The translations under genes and the position numbers were made by a program. From Methanosarcinaceae archaeon (GTDB lineage: Archaea; Halobacteriota; Methanosarcinia; Methanosarcinales; Methanosarcinaceae): a stretch of 5,238 nucleotides of DNA. The notes under the pieces are model-generated. The model did no database searches and was not told the DNA's origin. It saw nothing but the letters and a program-made list of their open reading frames with translations. Shown here one piece after another: positions 4,703 to 5,238 of the stretch (position 1 is the stretch's first letter; each line of letters starts with the position of its first letter). The stretch spans positions 1 through 5,238 of the forward strand of contig JAFGOO010000047.1 in the NCBI GenBank assembly GCA_016926455.1. The letters are read 5' to 3'.

Positions 4703-5238
4703 ATGAAAAAAAGTGACACTGATTCATCTACAAAAAACCATTCAGTGCAAAAAACCCTTGACGGTCAACATATTCCCATCATGCCCAAGGTGCGTACCAC
4801 AGACGGGCACATGGTTGACTGGGATCGCAATGTTGTTGTTAACCAGCTTTTGAAAGAAACCAAGCTCAGCGAACAGTTCTACGACAAACCGGCGATCACA
4901 AAAGAAGAGGCTCAGGATATCGCCAAGGAAACGGAACGGCGTATTAGGGCAATGAACATCAAATTCCTGTCAGGTCCGCTTGTTCGGGAGATTGTTAACA
5001 TCGTTCTGCTTGAGCGCGGACATGTGGAATGGCGGAACATCTCAACACGTGTTGGAACTCCGGTATATGATGCATATAAAATAGATATAGGTACGGGATT
5101 TGAGGCAAAGGACAATGCTAACCTTCAGGAGAATGCTGAAACTTCCCATAAGAAAAAGGCAGATAAGATTTCCAAGGAGCAGTACCTGTTGCTCCTCCCT
5201 CCAAAACTTGCAGACCTTCACTTAAATGGTGACATCCA
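4703..5238 (+). CDS. nrdD: Anaerobic (class III) ribonucleoside-triphosphate reductase NrdD, N-terminal part
   Basis: The gene is cut by the window edge: 178 codons plus two bases are visible without a stop. Family members are roughly 600-800 residues, so most of it, including the glycyl-radical site, lies outside. After a polar tail of about 25 residues comes an ATP-cone (about 28-113): MPKVRTTDGHMVDWDRNVVV, then NQLLKE, ITKEEAQDIAKETERRI and VREIVNIVLLERG. This is the allosteric nucleotide-binding module that controls overall activity. The catalytic domain then begins with VGTPVYDAYKIDIG, the NANLQENAETSHKKKADKIS segment and YLLLLPPKLADLHLNGDI, all characteristic of NrdD. The enzyme reduces ribonucleotides to deoxyribonucleotides without oxygen, using a glycyl radical made by the activase NrdG, which may follow downstream. 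Being paired with nrdH suggests the thiol-dependent methanogen subtype rather than the formate-dependent one; residues that would prove this are not visible. Confidence 0.95.
   Translation, partial: MKKSDTDSSTKNHSVQKTLDGQHIPIMPKVRTTDGHMVDWDRNVVVNQLLKETKLSEQFYDKPAITKEEAQDIAKETERRIRAMNIKFLSGPLVREIVNIVLLERGHVEWRNISTRVGTPVYDAYKIDIGTGFEAKDNANLQENAETSHKKKADKISKEQYLLLLPPKLADLHLNGDI

Noticed and set aside
4912..5115. Minus-strand ORF of 67 codons within nrdD
   Set aside because: It lies wholly opposite well-conserved NrdD sequence and has no signs of its own.

Overview
The window looks like a piece of a methanogenic archaeal chromosome, most likely from the Methanosarcinales. The grounds are a RadB recombinase (an archaeal protein), a glutaredoxin-like NrdH followed by an ATP-cone class III ribonucleotide reductase (nrdH-nrdD, as in Methanosarcina), archaeal TATA boxes at the usual distance from gene starts, and low-to-moderate GC. 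No rRNA or tRNA is present, so the genus cannot be fixed.

Region 1 (1-548) is transposon debris. It opens with the last 24 codons of an IS200/IS605-type tnpB. These are followed by that element's right end, whose sequence looks like the scaffold of an omega/reRNA and ends at an AGTAGTTCAC motif near 170. Whatever follows that motif would be the built-in guide. About 65 bp on lies the decayed C-terminus of a second tnpB in the same orientation, with its zinc finger intact but a stop codon and a mutated RuvC-III aspartate. A strong 15-bp inverted repeat follows.

Region 2 (549-3198, minus strand) reads as a three-gene set: an ATPase-like protein with a degenerate P-loop and a C-terminal winged-helix-like region, a small MscS mechanosensitive channel whose ATG directly abuts the ATPase stop codon, and a membrane-anchored SIMPL (DUF541) protein that starts with TTG. 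SIMPL (yggE) and mscS are also near neighbours in E. coli, so this pairing may mean something for cell-envelope or osmotic stress.

Region 3 (3269-4097, minus strand) holds radB and, overlapping or just after it, an unrecognised 51-57 residue ORF. radB has no ATG, GTG or TTG in the right place. A clean Shine-Dalgarno sequence points to an ATA start codon, which restores the conserved N-terminus.

Region 4 (4098-4433) is a divergent intergenic region with a promoter at each end and a cluster of GTTA/TAAC dyads between them. Region 5 (4434-5238, plus strand) is nrdH and the first 178 codons of nrdD, cut by the window edge. NrdH delivers electrons to NrdD, which makes deoxyribonucleotides anaerobically. 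Its head-to-head position with radB places DNA precursor supply beside recombinational repair.
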